A model generated the notes under the pieces. That model did not search any database and had not been told where the DNA came from. It saw nothing but the letters and a program-made list of their open reading frames with translations. A stretch of 64,000 nucleotides of DNA from positions 7,742,501 through 7,806,500 of the forward strand of contig NZ_CP071091.1 of assembly GCF_017301635.1 (NCBI RefSeq), read 5' to 3'. The translations under genes were made by a program, and so were the position numbers. Positions 32,642-40,227 of the stretch are shown here, piece by piece. Every line of letters begins with the position of its first letter. The stretch's first letter is position 1. This DNA comes from Myxococcus landrumus (lineage in GTDB: Bacteria > Myxococcota > Myxococcia > Myxococcales > Myxococcaceae).

Positions 32642-33349
32642 TCAGCAGTTGAAGATGGCGGGGTTGGTGTCGTCGCAGTCGAACCGCTGCTTCACGTAGC
32701 CCGCGGGCGGCTCGCAGGCGAAGCGGTACACGGGCGAGTTGGCGCCGTACCCATCACCATCCTGGTCCCGGTAGAAGCGGTCCCGGCTGTCGTAGTGGTA
32801 CTCGGGCACGATGCGGACCTGGTTGCCCGAGGCGGGACCGGTGGCGAGGATGTACTCGCGCCCCACCACGAGGTCATACGTCCGCGCCTCGGCCAGCGGG
32901 CAGGACGCTTCCGCGACGGGCTCTCCGATGAGCGGGGCCACCGTGGCGCTGGTCGTCGTGTCCACCACCGTGAAGGCCACGTTCTGCGACAGGTAGAACG
33001 ACAGGGACTCCACGGTGGAGCTTGCCGATGTCACGGCGGCCGGGGTGAACGTCACCGAGCCCTCGGCCCCCGCGGGAAGGGAGAGGGTGTAGTGCTTGTG
33101 GCGAGGGCTGATGTCCGGCGCGGTGGCGACGCGCGTGGCGCTGGCCGTCACATTCACGTTGTCCGCGCTGTTGTTCGCGTGGCCGCAGGCATGCGTGGTC
33201 ATCAGGGTGTCGTCCACCGAGACGCAGCTCGCCTCCAGGGGCTGCCCCTCCTGCTCCAAGGGCTCCAGCTCCGCTCCCTCCATGGGACCGCAGGCCGACA
33301 AGGACAGCGCGAGCACGACACCGCACAGGGTCTGCTTCAGCAGCTTCAT
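32642..33349 (-). CDS. Lipoprotein B: HACxHA module plus MopE-like metal motif
   Basis: 235-residue predicted lipoprotein (lipobox LSAC, Cys20). After an acidic linker, the HACGHA motif (53-58) opens a module with RHKHYTLSLP 35 residues on and a later conserved Cys (EASC, ~154). The C-terminal ~45 residues carry RDQDGDGYG and FDCDDTNPA, the putative metal-binding motif of Pfam MopE-like proteins (PF11617), also resembling calcium-binding Asp-rich loops. This suggests a surface metal-binding lipoprotein (inference). ATG 33349 has AAAGGAAA at good spacing. The upstream AT-rich element at 33407-33423 resembles one before lipoprotein C. Confidence 0.85.
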   Translation of the reverse strand: MKLLKQTLCGVVLALSLSACGPMEGAELEPLEQEGQPLEASCVSVDDTLMTTHACGHANNSADNVNVTASATRVATAPDISPRHKHYTLSLPAGAEGSVTFTPAAVTSASSTVESLSFYLSQNVAFTVVDTTTSATVAPLIGEPVAEASCPLAEARTYDLVVGREYILATGPASGNQVRIVPEYHYDSRDRFYRDQDGDGYGANSPVYRFACEPPAGYVKQRFDCDDTNPAIFNC

Positions 33350-33689
33350 GGGATTTCCTTTCAGGCGCCGGATGCACCTCCGGCGGGATGAGTCATGAGG
33401 TTGTGGTAATTGAGTTGCAATAATGAGACGGAGAACTTCCAGGCGCGATTCGATTCAACCGCGCGGAGTCTCCAGGGCTAGGTCGGGTGTTCGATGACCA
33501 CCGCGAAGCGGCGCTCGGGGGCATCTCGCCACCAACGCGGGCGGGGGCCGCCACGGCGCATGCGGCCCGCCGGGCGTGGAGGTTCCATCGCATGCGGGAG
33601 TGCCCCATGCGGATTCAAGGAGAGGTCGGTGGAAGACATGCGGCGAGGCGCCGTACCGCGTGGCCTCAGCGAGGGATGAGCGAGGAGGC
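33350..33689. other. 340-bp gap without a convincing gene
   Basis: Short open frames here on both strands are Arg/Ala-rich and lack ribosome sites; I do not accept any. The part nearest lipoprotein B is AT-rich and contains TAATTGAGTTGCAATAA (33407-33423), 13 of 17 identical to 34388-34404 before lipoprotein C. On the minus strand TTGCAA with a 17-bp spacer could serve as a -35 box; the -10 is poor. Confidence 0.5.
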
Positions 33690-34292
33690 TCAGCCCGCGT
33701 GAGGGTGGTGGGCCGCCTCCTCGATGAGCAGTGAGAAGGACGCGTTGCGAGACAAGAGCGCCTGGAACTCCAGGTGGTACTCCGTGTCCGCCTGGAGGTC
33801 CGCGACGATGGCTGTCTTCAACGCCCCGCACACATTCGCGGGCACCTGGTAGCGGCACTCGCGCGCCACCTCGACGCCGGTCGCCGCGTCGTAGATGCGC
33901 AGCCCCCGGTCCCTCGACAGCATGAACGCGAACTCACCGGACGCATCGGGGAGGAACGAGACGCGGCCCGCCCAACCCCAGGACTGGGTGCTCGAGGGGA
34001 GGGTGAGCTTGTACGTGGTGTGGGGCGTGCTGACATCCACCAGCACGGGGGCGCCCAGGGCGGCGGCGGTGACGGGCTGGAAGGGGCCGTTCTCCGCGTG
34101 CACGCAGGCGTGCTCGACGACCTCGGACAGCTCGGGCGACGCGGGGCACGCGGGCAGCAGCGCGGCCTCGGAGGTGGTGACCTCGGACTCGAGGGACTCC
34201 CACTCCTCTTCGGTGGGCGCACCACAACCCACGAGCAGCAGCACCACGCCGCTGGCGAACAGGGACTTCGGTAACAGTGGACACGACGACAT
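33690..34292 (-). CDS. Lipoprotein C: minimal HACxHA module
   Basis: 200-residue predicted lipoprotein (lipobox LVGC, Cys23), with an acidic Glu/Ser linker (~27-50). Nearly all of the mature protein is the shared module: HACVHA (61-66), PHTTYKLTLP 33 residues later, a hydrophobic beta-rich core, a second Cys in ANVC and TEYHLEF near the end. It is thus the simplest of the three paralogues and defines the domain limits (~58-190). ATG 34292 is chosen because GGAGAAA lies seven bases upstream and a proper signal peptide begins there; the longer frame is rejected. Confidence 0.85.
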   Translation of the reverse strand: MSSCPLLPKSLFASGVVLLLVGCGAPTEEEWESLESEVTTSEAALLPACPASPELSEVVEHACVHAENGPFQPVTAAALGAPVLVDVSTPHTTYKLTLPSSTQSWGWAGRVSFLPDASGEFAFMLSRDRGLRIYDAATGVEVARECRYQVPANVCGALKTAIVADLQADTEYHLEFQALLSRNASFSLLIEEAAHHPHAG

Positions 34293-34367
34293 GAGGGATT
34301 TCTCCGGGTGTGAGTCCGCGGAAGTGCGGTGACGGCAGGGGGGGTGGACTTCAACTGCGCCCGCAAT

Positions 34368-34401
34368 ATGCAATTGATATCTAAAAGTAATCAAGTTGCA
34401 T
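34368..34401. promoter_or_regulatory. AT-rich inverted repeat upstream of lipoprotein C
   Basis: ATGCAA-TTGAT and ATCAAGTTGCAT pair across an 11-nt loop (one bulge). It is the most AT-rich spot in the neighbourhood. On the minus strand TTGATT, an 18-bp spacer and CATATT form a promoter candidate overlapping the repeat, so it may be an operator. The remaining 34402-34586 shows nothing clear. Confidence 0.5.
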
Positions 34402-34586
34402 TTAGAGGGCGTGCGATGCCCCGGGTGGACCCGTCGACACATTCACGGGGCTGTGCGGGGTTCGTTCAGCTCGAACGGGAGCAGGGCCACCGCGAGGTCA
34501 TCGCGTGTCCCAGCTCGACCGATGATGCCGCTGAAGCGGGTGAAGCAAGGGGCGGTGACGAGCGCCAGCCCCAGTGAAGCGAGACC

Positions 34587-35147
34587 TCAGGCCGCGTTGG
34601 CGGTGACGCCCACGTCCGCGACGGCGGTGAGCCGGGGGGGACGGGAGGCGTCGGCGTCGGACTCCTCGGCGGCCATCTCCTCCGCGCGGTTCCAGCAGCC
34701 CAGGGCCTCCACCCAGCCCTCCAGGAGGTCAATCAGCGCGCTGCGCTGCTCGCCGCCCAGGGGCAGCAGGAGGCGCGCCATGCGCTCCTGCACCACCGAG
34801 TCCGCGTTCTCCGCCAGGGCCCGCCCCTGCTCCGTGAGCCGCACGCGCACCCGACGGCGATCATGCCGCACGGAGCGCTCGCGCTGGACGAGCTTGGCGT
34901 CCTCCAGGCGGTCCAGCAGCCGGCTCAGCCGGGGCAGGGCGATGCCGCCCAGGCGGTCGGCGAGGACATTGACGGGCAGCAGGCTCTCCGCCTTCAGCCA
35001 CCAGATGGCCTGTACTTCCATGGGGTCCAGCTCGTGGTGCGGCAGGGAGCCTATGGGGCTGGCGAGGGCGCCACACCGCGCGACGTCGATGATGAGATTC
35101 CGCAACCGCGCCACCTGCACCCGTACTTCCACCGAAAGCTCGGACAT
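34587..35147 (-). CDS. MarR-family transcriptional regulator
   Basis: 186 residues with a winged helix-turn-helix (~50-125): LDPMEVQAIWWLK, NVLADRLGGIALPRLSRLLDRLE and the wing RSVRHDRRRVRVRLTEQG, all typical of MarR. N- and C-terminal helices would form the dimer. The Ala/Asp-rich C-terminal tail is unusual. ATG 35147 is chosen for GGAGG eight bases upstream; ATG 35189 is less likely. No divergent partner is present; the upstream neighbour is the EcsC gene on the same strand. The target is unknown. Confidence 0.88.
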   Translation of the reverse strand: MSELSVEVRVQVARLRNLIIDVARCGALASPIGSLPHHELDPMEVQAIWWLKAESLLPVNVLADRLGGIALPRLSRLLDRLEDAKLVQRERSVRHDRRRVRVRLTEQGRALAENADSVVQERMARLLLPLGGEQRSALIDLLEGWVEALGCWNRAEEMAAEESDADASRPPRLTAVADVGVTANAA

Positions 35148-35308
35148 CTTCGTGCCTCCGTCTCCCGGGCGATGCGTCCCCGCCAGCATGTGGGACAGGC
35201 TGAACGGTCGCCCGCCATGGCTGGGGACTCACACCCCCGCTTGGAAACGGGAACGCCCTGGCGAAGAGGCCATATCGGAAGCGTTAAGACTTTTTTCCGC
35301 GCCAGACG

Positions 35309-35938
35309 TCAGCCGGTCTGCTGGTGGCGCTGGGCCCGGGCCTTGGCGTGGGCCTTGTCGAAGCCCTCGTAGAAGCGGACCGCCTGCTCCCCCACCCGTT
35401 GGATGTGCTGGTTGTTGAAGTAGGCGGTGATGGGCGCGGCCACCAGGGGCATGGCCCTCCCCAGGGTGTGAAGGCCGCCCTTCTCCAGCAGCATCGCCGC
35501 CAGCTTCCCCAGCACCTTCGGGCTGGAGCGCTGCATGGGGCCCAGGCCGTTGGCATAGCCAAACAGGTCCAGCATCTCCGCCCGGGCGCGCTCGCTCTTG
35601 AGGTTCACCTTGTAGAGCGTGGCCACATCCGTCAGCAGGATGATTTGCAGATAGGCCATGAACAGCAGGTCCGCGGGCAGGGCCACCAGCCCGAAGACGC
35701 CGCTGACGCCGCCCACCATGCTGGCCAGGTTCTTCTTCTCATCCACCAGCCGCTGCGCCAGCTCCCGGACCTCCGCCCGGGGGTAGCGCTTCTCCAGCTC
35801 CGCCACCCGGACCCGGGCGCGCTTTGTCTCCTGGAGGACGATGTCCGACAGCCTCGCCGAGCCCAGCTTCTTGAGCTCCGCCGGGGTCAGCTTCTTCATG
35901 AAGGCCAGGCGTTCCGCCACGCTGTCGTAGAAGGCCAT
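35309..35938 (-). CDS. EcsC-family protein
   Basis: 209 residues matching the EcsC protein family: basic helical N-terminus, then a hydrophobic segment (~75-105; GVSGVFGLVALPADLLFMAYLQ) and a later one (~150-170), ending in YFNNQHIQRVGEQAVRFYEG. EcsC was named from the Bacillus Ecs locus; the biochemical function remains unknown and a membrane association is likely. It starts 17 bp after the stop of the small lipoprotein gene, so the two form an operon. Confidence 0.82.
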   Translation of the reverse strand: MAFYDSVAERLAFMKKLTPAELKKLGSARLSDIVLQETKRARVRVAELEKRYPRAEVRELAQRLVDEKKNLASMVGGVSGVFGLVALPADLLFMAYLQIILLTDVATLYKVNLKSERARAEMLDLFGYANGLGPMQRSSPKVLGKLAAMLLEKGGLHTLGRAMPLVAAPITAYFNNQHIQRVGEQAVRFYEGFDKAHAKARAQRHQQTG

Positions 35939-35955
35939 CAGGTCCCTCCTGTCGT

Positions 35956-36399
35956 CTAATAACCCCGCTCGGCGAGGTAGAGGTCCACGAGCGCGCCTTC
36001 TTCATACCAGGCGTGGCGCATCTCCACATTGAACCAGCGCGAGTCGGGCTTGGCCCCTCGCACCTCGAGCTTCACCTGGTTGGGGGAGGTGTCGATGACG
36101 GCCGCGCGGGCCTTGCACGCGAAGCCCGGCTCCTCGCCGTAACCGCCTTCGAGGCAGACCTCGTCGCCCACGGAGAGGCGGCGGGTGTACTCGGTGGCGA
36201 GATAGAGCGCGTCGTCGCAGTGGGCGCGCACCGAGGACTTCCCATGGCCCGCGCAGCGGGTCTGCGACGGGGCCCGGATGACGGGAATGGCTCCGTAGAG
36301 CGGGTCCTCATCGTTGGGGTTGGGCCGGAACCCGCCCACCCCCGCACAGCCAGAGAGCCCCAGCGCGAGCACGCTGGCTCCCACCCACATCCGCCTCAT
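35956..36399 (-). CDS. Small predicted lipoprotein
   Basis: 147 residues. The signal peptide ends in LSGC (Cys18). The mature part has several cysteines (TRCAG, AHCDD, EVCLEG, FACKA) that could pair in the periplasm, and a beta-rich C-terminus with RWFNVEMRHAWYEEG. I do not recognise a family. ATG 36399 is chosen because GGAGG is at a suitable distance and the lipoprotein signal starts there. Operon with the EcsC gene downstream. Confidence 0.78.
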   Translation of the reverse strand: MRRMWVGASVLALGLSGCAGVGGFRPNPNDEDPLYGAIPVIRAPSQTRCAGHGKSSVRAHCDDALYLATEYTRRLSVGDEVCLEGGYGEEPGFACKARAAVIDTSPNQVKLEVRGAKPDSRWFNVEMRHAWYEEGALVDLYLAERGY

Positions 36400-36500
36400 C
36401 GTGGTGTTGCCTCCGGGGCCATGGGCCCCCTGTAAAGGAGGGCCGAGCATGGCAAAAGGCACGCGGAGGGAAAAGCCGCCGGAAAAGGCGAGCAAACGTC

Positions 36501-36893
36501 TCACGCGCTTCGTCGCGCGGGTCCCGGAACTTCTTCTGTGCGCCCGGGGACGATGCGGTTCTTTCCGTCGACGAACACCACCGTGGGCTTCCAGTCGCGG
36601 ACCTTCGACTCCTCGACCTCGGTGAAGGTGGCGAGGATGACCACGTCCCCCGGCTGGTTGAGGTGCGCGGCGGCGCCGTTGATGCAGATGACGCCGCTGC
36701 CGGGCTCACCCTCCAGGGCGTACGTCTCCAGCCGGGTTCCGCGGGTGACGTTCCAGACGGCCACCTTCTCATACGGAACGATGTCCGCGGCGTGGAGCAG
36801 GTTGCGGTCGATGGTGACCGAACCTTCGTAATCCAGGTCGGCCTGCGTCACCGTCGCGCGGTGGATCTTGGACTTGAAGAGGATGCGGCTCAT
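36501..36893 (-). CDS. panD: Aspartate 1-decarboxylase
   Basis: 130-residue pyruvoyl enzyme that makes beta-alanine from aspartate for pantothenate and coenzyme A. The self-cleavage site is Gly24-Ser25 in DYEGSVTID, and Ser25 becomes the pyruvoyl group. Conserved N-terminus MSRILFKSKIHRATVTQADL, plus NVTRGTRLETYA and GAAAHL for substrate binding and fold. Length is normal. No panB or panC neighbours are present. The downstream lipoprotein gene starts about 100 bp later on the same strand. Confidence 0.97.
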   Translation of the reverse strand: MSRILFKSKIHRATVTQADLDYEGSVTIDRNLLHAADIVPYEKVAVWNVTRGTRLETYALEGEPGSGVICINGAAAHLNQPGDVVILATFTEVEESKVRDWKPTVVFVDGKNRIVPGRTEEVPGPARRSA

Positions 36894-36987
36894 GGCGTGG
36901 GTCCCAAAAGGCGCCCAACCGTAACGGCTAGGGCGCCCTGGAACAACCGGGAGGTTGACTTCCGCTCGCCCGGTCCCCGGACAGCCG

Positions 36988-37830
36988 TCATTTCACGATG
37001 TTGACGAGCTGGTTGAGGTTGAGCGGCACGGACTGGGCGTCCGAGGTGAGGCGTCCGTCCAGGCTCAACTTGGCGTTGCCGCCGGAGCGCAGGGCCATGG
37101 CGGCGGAGGCGGCGCGCGCGAAGTGGATGGTGAGCGGCAGGGACACCTGCTTGGTTCCACTGCCGTCGAGCATGCCCAGGTTGCCGGTGGACAGGGTGCC
37201 CACATCCGCCCCGGCGACCTTGAGCGCGCCGGTGATGCCGGCGACGGGCAGCGGGAAGCTGTTGCGGTTGGTGATGGAGAGGGGGAACTCCACCGTGGCG
37301 CTGGTGAGGTTGATGCTGGTGATGCGCGGCTGCTGGAAGCTGACCTGGGGAATCTTGGGGACGTCGAAGGTGCCTTCCTTCTGGAGGGGGAAGGACAACA
37401 CGCCGATGGGCGTCTGGACGCCCACGCTGCCCTGGGCCTTGTAGGCGGCCTGGTCCTTGTTGAGGAAGGTCTCCACGACGGGGGCGATGTCCGCGAACTT
37501 CACGTTGGCGGGGAAGACGAGCTCGCTGCGGCCGTTGGCCTTGAGGTCCAGGCCCTTGCGAGGCTTGCCGGCCACCACCTGCTTGCCCTCGACGAAGAAG
37601 GCGTAGTCCACCGACGCCAGCTCCAGGCCGAAGCCGTTGGGGTTGTTGACCTCATAGACGAGGTCGACGGTGGCGTCGGAGAGCGAGGCGCTGGACAGCC
37701 GCGCCGTCTTGAAGGTGAGGGTGGGCTTCTTGAAGGCGCTCTTCAGGGCGCTTTGCAGGGCGGCGCAGCCGCTGAGCGTGGTGAAACCGAGGGCAACCAG
37801 GACGAGGACGGCGCGTTTCATCGTGGGCAT
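36988..37830 (-). CDS. LEA14-like (WHy-domain) lipoprotein
   Basis: 280 residues; the signal peptide ends in LSGC, giving a predicted lipoprotein. The mature protein contains two beta-sandwich regions like the LEA type 2/WHy domain: VDLVYEVNNPNGFGLELASVDYAFFVEG (in part, ~48-80) and FPLSITNRNSFPLPVAGITGALKV (~195-220), the classic N-P-N phrase of the family. The role may be desiccation or envelope protection (family knowledge; not shown for this protein). Start ATG 37830 with GGTGA upstream; ATG 37821 is possible. Divergent from the TAP-like hydrolase. Confidence 0.82.
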   Translation of the reverse strand: MPTMKRAVLVLVALGFTTLSGCAALQSALKSAFKKPTLTFKTARLSSASLSDATVDLVYEVNNPNGFGLELASVDYAFFVEGKQVVAGKPRKGLDLKANGRSELVFPANVKFADIAPVVETFLNKDQAAYKAQGSVGVQTPIGVLSFPLQKEGTFDVPKIPQVSFQQPRITSINLTSATVEFPLSITNRNSFPLPVAGITGALKVAGADVGTLSTGNLGMLDGSGTKQVSLPLTIHFARAASAAMALRSGGNAKLSLDGRLTSDAQSVPLNLNQLVNIVK

Positions 37831-37976
37831 GGGCGTATCACCAGACGGCCCTTCCCGCGTGGGATTCACACCCGCGCGTTCCGGGGGATTCTCGGCCGCA
37901 AGGTGTACCGCGAAGCGCGGGCAGGCGCGCTGGCAATCGGCCTTGCCCCGTCACGTTCTATAGTCGGGGGACACAC

Positions 37977-39479
37977 ATGAAGAGTCAGCTATCCAGAGGA
38001 GGGGTCCACATCACCCGTGGCGTTCGACACGGCTGGATGTTTGGGCTCGTGGCGGTGGTGCTGGCGTCATGTTCGCAAGGAAGCTCCGGCGCCCAGAAGC
38101 GCACCTTGGAGTTGAAGCCCTGCCGTTTGGAGGGGTTGGCGACTCCGGCGCTGTGCGGCACACATGAGGTCTTCGAGGACCGCGCGGCCGGCACGGGGCG
38201 CAAGCTGGCGCTGCGGGTGGCGGTGGTGCCCGCGCTGGCGGCCCAGCCCCAGCCGGACCCCCTCGTGTTCCTGGTGGGAGGCCCCGGGCAGGCGGCCACC
38301 CAGGCGGGGATGATGCTGGGCGGGGTGGAGCGCATCCGCCGCCAGCGCGACATCGTGCTGGTGGACATGCGGGGGACTGGAGAGGCCAGCCCGCTCAAGT
38401 GCGAGTTCGCGGGGGAGGAGGCGGGGCTCTCCGCCCACTTCGACGACACGGCGACGATGGCGCGCCTGCGCGAGTGCCGGAAGCACTGGGACGCGGACGT
38501 GCGTCAGTACACCACGCCCATCGCGATGGCGGACCTGGACGACGTGCGCGCGGCGTTGGGGTACGAGAAGGTCAACCTCTGGGGCGTGTCCTACGGCACG
38601 CGCGCGGCGCTGGTGTACATGCGCCAGTTCCCGCAGCGCGTGCGCACCGCCATCCTCGACGGCGTGGCGCCCATGGGGCTGGCCCTTCCGCTGTACATGC
38701 CGCGCGATGCGCAGCGCGCGGTGGACATGCTCCTGTCCCACTGCGAGCAGGATGCGACGTGTGAGAAGAACTTCCCCGCGCTGCGTGCGCGCACGGAGGC
38801 GCTGCTGGCGAAGCTCGCGGAGGCGCCCGCGCGCGTGAAGGTGGCGCACCCTCGCACGGGCGTGTTGGAGGACATCGTCGTCTCCCGACAGGCCTTGCTG
38901 GGCGGCGTGTTCCAGCAGCTCTACATCGCGGAGTCCTCTTCGTTGGTGCCGTTGATGTTGGACCGGGTGACGCGGGGCGACTGGGCGCCCTTCGTCGCGT
39001 TGAGCCTGGGGATGGGGAACCTGGAGAAGTCGCTGAACCGGGGACTCCAGTTCGCCGTCGTCTGCGCGGAGGACGCGCCCTTCTTCGACCAGGCCGCGGT
39101 GGAGCGGGAGTCGAAGGGGACGTGGTTCGGCTCCACCATGGGGCTGGAGACACTGGCCCTGTGCGCGGAATGGCCTCGCGCGACGCTGCCCCCGGACTTC
39201 CGCGAGCCCGTGGTCTCCGACGTGCCCACGCTGCTGCTCTCCGGAGAGCTGGACCCGGTGACGCCGCCCTCGTGGGGCGAGGAGGCGATGCGCACGTTGA
39301 AGAACAGCCTGCACGTGGTGTCGCCGGGCGTGGGCCACAACACCCAGGGCGTCGCCTGCGTGCGCTCGCTGATGGCGGAGGTGGTGGCGCAAGGCAGCGT
39401 GGCGAACCTGAAGACCTCGTGTGGGGGCAAGGTGTCCCGGCCTCCGCTCTTCACGACTTTCGCCGGCTCCGTGCCCTGA
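37977..39479 (+). CDS. TAP-like alpha/beta hydrolase lipoprotein (S33 peptidase type)
   Basis: 500 residues. The signal peptide with lipobox LASC predicts envelope location. Alpha/beta-hydrolase fold with the oxyanion region VGGPGQA (~99), the nucleophile elbow GVSYGTR (Ser205), the acid Asp in SGELDPVTPPSW and the His in SPGVGHNTQG. This combination is typical of tripeptidyl/prolyl aminopeptidases of family S33. It likely clips N-terminal residues from peptides outside the cytoplasm. TATAGT at 37959-37964 is close to the ATG. The ABC exporter genes follow at 13 bp, suggesting an operon. Confidence 0.88.
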   Translation: MKSQLSRGGVHITRGVRHGWMFGLVAVVLASCSQGSSGAQKRTLELKPCRLEGLATPALCGTHEVFEDRAAGTGRKLALRVAVVPALAAQPQPDPLVFLVGGPGQAATQAGMMLGGVERIRRQRDIVLVDMRGTGEASPLKCEFAGEEAGLSAHFDDTATMARLRECRKHWDADVRQYTTPIAMADLDDVRAALGYEKVNLWGVSYGTRAALVYMRQFPQRVRTAILDGVAPMGLALPLYMPRDAQRAVDMLLSHCEQDATCEKNFPALRARTEALLAKLAEAPARVKVAHPRTGVLEDIVVSRQALLGGVFQQLYIAESSSLVPLMLDRVTRGDWAPFVALSLGMGNLEKSLNRGLQFAVVCAEDAPFFDQAAVERESKGTWFGSTMGLETLALCAEWPRATLPPDFREPVVSDVPTLLLSGELDPVTPPSWGEEAMRTLKNSLHVVSPGVGHNTQGVACVRSLMAEVVAQGSVANLKTSCGGKVSRPPLFTTFAGSVP

Positions 39480-39492
39480 GGAGGAGAGCGCG

Positions 39493-40227
39493 ATGATTCG
39501 AGCAACGAACCTGCACAAGCGCTTCGGCAAGGTGACGGCCGTGGAGGATGTGTCCTTCACCGCCGAGGACGGAATGATTACGGGCCTGCTGGGCCCCAAC
39601 GGCGCGGGCAAGACGACGACGCTGCGCATGCTCTACACGCTGGTGCGTCCGGATGGCGGCTCGGCGACGGTGGATGGCGTGGACGTGGTGACCCGCCCCG
39701 AGGACGTGCGGCGCGCGTTGGGGGTGCTGCCGGATGCACGCGGCTTGTACCCCCGGCTCACGGCCCGAGAGCACGCGCGCTACTACGGCGAGCTGCATGG
39801 GATGTCCGGCGCGGGGCTCGACAAGCGCGTGGACGAGCTGGTGGACCTGTTGGACATGAAGGACATCGCGGACCGGCGCGTGGAGGGCTTCAGCCAGGGT
39901 GAGCGCGTGAAGGTGGCGCTGGCGCGGGCGCTGGTGCACGGGCCTCGCAACGTGTTGCTGGATGAGCCCACCAACGGCCTGGATGTGATGAGCACCCGCG
40001 CGGTGCGCACGTTGTTGCGGCGGCTCCGGGACGAGGGGCGCTGCGTCGTCTTCTCCAGCCACGTCATGCAGGAGGTGGCGGCGCTGTGTGAGCGCATCGT
40101 CGTGGTGGCGCGGGGGCGGGTGGTGGCGGATGGGACGCCGGATGCGCTGCGCGCGAGCACCGGCAAGGACAGCCTGGAAGAAGCCTTCGTCGCGACCATC
40201 GGAAGTGAGCAGGGGTTGACGTCATGA
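39493..40227 (+). CDS. ABC transporter ATP-binding protein (NatA-like)
   Basis: 244-residue ATPase with Walker A GPNGAGKTTT (~37), Q-loop region, signature FSQGERVKVALARAL (~137), Walker B VLLDEPTNGLD and switch His in SSHVMQE. Best fits the ABC-2 exporter subgroup that includes sodium-efflux NatA. ATG 39493 with GAGGAGA upstream, 13 bp after the hydrolase stop. The permease ATG overlaps its stop in an ATGA arrangement, so the pair is translationally coupled. Substrate unknown. Confidence 0.93.
   Translation: MIRATNLHKRFGKVTAVEDVSFTAEDGMITGLLGPNGAGKTTTLRMLYTLVRPDGGSATVDGVDVVTRPEDVRRALGVLPDARGLYPRLTAREHARYYGELHGMSGAGLDKRVDELVDLLDMKDIADRRVEGFSQGERVKVALARALVHGPRNVLLDEPTNGLDVMSTRAVRTLLRRLRDEGRCVVFSSHVMQEVAALCERIVVVARGRVVADGTPDALRASTGKDSLEEAFVATIGSEQGLTS

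Noticed and set aside
33478..33858. Short open frames in the gap between lipoproteins B and C
   Set aside because: Arg/Pro-rich, no ribosome site, overlapping lipoprotein C on the other frame.
37931..37946. TGGCAA and TTGC before the TAP-like hydrolase, resembling sigma-54
   Set aside because: Spacing is one base too long for -24/-12 recognition.
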